From Thiomicrorhabdus lithotrophica (GTDB lineage Bacteria > Pseudomonadota > Gammaproteobacteria > Thiomicrospirales > Thiomicrospiraceae), in NCBI RefSeq assembly GCF_029201445.1, contig NZ_CP102381.1:186001-250000 (forward strand): a stretch of DNA of 64,000 bases. The letters are read 5' to 3'. The notes under the pieces were generated by a model. It ran no database searches. It saw only the letters and a program-made list of their open reading frames with translations, and was not told the origin of the DNA. Every line of letters begins with the position of its first letter. The first letter of the stretch is position 1. Below are positions 62,454 through 64,000 of the stretch, piece by piece. The translations under genes and the position numbers were made by a program.

Positions 62454-63641
62454 TTAACCGCCAATGCGGGTTTGAATGTTATGAAGGGCTTGAAGTAATT
62501 GGTCAATTTGTTCAACGGTATGGCTTGCAGACAAAGTGACTCTTAAGCGTGCCTGGTTTTTTGGCACAGTAGGTGGGCGGATTGCTCCAACCCAAAAACC
62601 CGCTTGTTTTAAGGCTTCACTCCAGGCGACGGCTGTTTCACTTTTACCCAACATAATCGGTTGAATAGCGGTTTCACTTGGCCAAAGGTTTAGCCCGATT
62701 TTGAGTGCACCTTCTCTAAAGTGTTTGATGTTTTGTTGTAAAGCTTCACGTGAAGCTTCAGCGTTTTTAACTAATTTTAAGGCTTCTCGTATCGCCAGAG
62801 CGTTAAGCTGTGGCATAGCGGTAGTGTAGATATAAGGTCGTGCAAACTGAATGAGTGTTTCGATTAAGGTTTCACTTCCTGCTACAAATGCGCCAGAAGT
62901 GCCAAAAGCTTTGCCAAGTGTACCGACAATAATGGTGTTTTCATCAGGCTCTAAACCAAAGTGCTCAAAACAGCCCTTGCCTTGTTTGCCCAAAGTACCA
63001 ATGCCATGCGCATCATCCACAAATAACCAGGCCTGGTAGTTTTGTGCGAGTTGCTGAAGGGTTTTAAGTGGCGCAATATCACCATCCATACTGAATACGC
63101 CATCGGTCACAATCATCACTTGGCTATTTTGTGCTTGAGCTTGCTTGAGACGGCGTTCAAGAGCCTCCATGTCCAAATGGGGATAGCGTTTTACAGTTGC
63201 GGCAGAGAGTTGCGCGCCATCAATTAAAGAGGCGTGGTTTAACTTGTCTGCCAAAATGGTGTCACCTGCTTGCATAAGGGTTTGTTGCACGGCTAGATTA
63301 GCCATATAGCCTGTGGAAAACAATAGGGTACGTTCGACTCCAAGCCAGTCAGCGAGTTCATCTTCTAGTAGGTGATGATGAAGGTGGTGCCCTGTAACCA
63401 GATGCGCTGCGCCAGAACCATAGCTAATATCATCTTCTGTATTTAAGCTGTTTAACAAAGCTTGTTTGATATTAGGATGGTTAGCTAATCCAAGATAGTC
63501 ATTGGAGGAAAAATTAATGCACTCAATACCGTTTATTTGCATTATCGGTTGCTGAGGGGAAAACACTAAAGGACGACGGCGATAAAGATGCTCTTGCTCG
63601 CGTTGCTTAAGTAGAGGTTGAAAGCGGTTTTGAATAGACAT
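62454..63641 (-). CDS. bioF: 8-amino-7-oxononanoate synthase BioF
   Basis: BioF condenses pimeloyl-ACP with alanine, using pyridoxal phosphate. The 395-residue protein has F-S-S-N-D-Y-L-G-L-A, G-S-G-A-A-H-L-V-T-G-H, D-D-A-H-G-I-G and the PLP lysine in V-G-T-L-G-K-A-F-G-T-S-G. A palindrome at 63026 codes Y-Q-A-W. It lies 43 bp after bioB. Confidence 0.94.
   Translation of the reverse strand: MSIQNRFQPLLKQREQEHLYRRRPLVFSPQQPIMQINGIECINFSSNDYLGLANHPNIKQALLNSLNTEDDISYGSGAAHLVTGHHLHHHLLEDELADWLGVERTLLFSTGYMANLAVQQTLMQAGDTILADKLNHASLIDGAQLSAATVKRYPHLDMEALERRLKQAQAQNSQVMIVTDGVFSMDGDIAPLKTLQQLAQNYQAWLFVDDAHGIGTLGKQGKGCFEHFGLEPDENTIIVGTLGKAFGTSGAFVAGSETLIETLIQFARPYIYTTAMPQLNALAIREALKLVKNAEASREALQQNIKHFREGALKIGLNLWPSETAIQPIMLGKSETAVAWSEALKQAGFWVGAIRPPTVPKNQARLRVTLSASHTVEQIDQLLQALHNIQTRIGG
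63026..63037. repeat. Iterated palindrome ACCAGGCCTGGT inside bioF
   Basis: Exact copy coding N-Y-Q-A-W region of BioF, the second reading frame used for this motif. Confidence 0.9.
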
Positions 63642-63684
63642 GTTTGATGAAGTGTTTGGCCTAAAGAATTAGCCCAAAGCACTT

Positions 63685-64000
63685 TTATGCAGTAAGTTCA
63701 GTGACTTGTTCAGCCATTTTTTTAGCTTCCGCTTCCGCTTTAACATTCTGCTGCATTTCGATGCCGAGCTTTTTAAATAGTTGAATATCGTGATCAGATT
63801 CTGGGTTTTCAGTGGTGAGTAGTTTATCGCCATAGAAAATTGAATTTGCACCCGCTAAGAAACAAAGCGCTTGTGCTTCATCGGTTAGTGTCATACGGCC
63901 TGCTGATAAACGAACATAGGTTTGTGGCATAACAATACGTGCCGCGGCAATGACTCGTATAAATTCAAATGAATCTGTTTGATCTTTCATATGAGCTAAG
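63685..64000 (-). CDS. bioB: Biotin synthase BioB, C-terminal part
   Basis: The last about 105 residues of the radical SAM enzyme that makes biotin from dethiobiotin. [18 protein letters not shown] (conserved Arg near the 2Fe-2S cluster) and [17 protein letters not shown] are distinctive. The gene runs on past the window edge; the ATG at 63990 is internal. A lysine/glutamate-rich tail follows the family end. Confidence 0.93.
   Translation of the reverse strand, partial: LAHMKDQTDSFEFIRVIAAARIVMPQTYVRLSAGRMTLTDEAQALCFLAGANSIFYGDKLLTTENPESDHDIQLFKKLGIEMQQNVKAEAEAKKMAEQVTELTA

Overview
The window reads as chromosomal DNA of a gammaproteobacterium. The gene set (SoxCD-type sulfane dehydrogenase, molybdopterin synthesis, cyanase, a nitrate/cyanate/sulfonate-type ABC transporter, gamma-class carbonic anhydrase-like protein, abundant c-di-GMP genes) and the AT-rich intergenic DNA fit a sulfur-oxidising autotroph of the Thiomicrospira/Hydrogenovibrio/Thiomicrorhabdus group. 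That placement is an inference, not a database result. I see no rRNA, tRNA, CRISPR array, insertion sequence or prophage.

Layout. 1-19,000 is mostly housekeeping: hemX (partial)-hemY, a heme-sensor protein with a degenerate GGDEF domain, xthA-flavin reductase, purU, tmcA, the wreck of an EAL-domain gene, msrB, mnmC, thiD, a molybdopterin-binding-domain protein, an HI0933-type flavoprotein, and a peroxiredoxin-glutaredoxin fusion beside glutathione reductase. 19,000-23,200 holds two tandem PilZ proteins, a gamma-carbonic-anhydrase-like protein, aroE and hemB. 23,300-30,050 pairs soxC-soxD (a molybdenum enzyme) with moaA-moaD-moaE and moeA-moaC, the cofactor genes it needs. A membrane-anchored tandem AAA+ ATPase and a DEAD-box helicase with a long leader follow.

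34,400-45,000 is the most interesting block. Cyanase, an OsmC/acyl-CoA-dehydrogenase-like/rubredoxin-reductase operon, and an ABC transporter plus porin operon surround a gene for a sigma54-dependent activator (GAF-AAA+-Fis). All three transcription units have a sequence with sigma54 -24/-12 geometry, and two upstream regions share an inverted repeat TTTGTT-N10-AACAAA. I read this as one sigma54 regulon for scavenging a small N- or S-containing compound; the substrate is not known.

45,000-64,000 carries two paralogous PAS-GGDEF-EAL proteins, a TRAP permease pair without a visible binding protein, priA, an SPFH/NfeD pair, a Tll0287-like heme protein, and a biotin operon (bioB-bioF-DUF748 gene-bioH-bioC).

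Across the whole window the palindrome ACCAGGCCTGGT recurs: 17 exact copies by eye plus many near copies, within genes and between them. In most gaps it is extended to TTACCAGGCCTGGTAA. This is far above chance and looks like a genome-wide iterated palindrome of unknown role. A second small repeat family (a C4/G4 hairpin followed by GCCTGGTAA-like sequence) sits just downstream of three genes.
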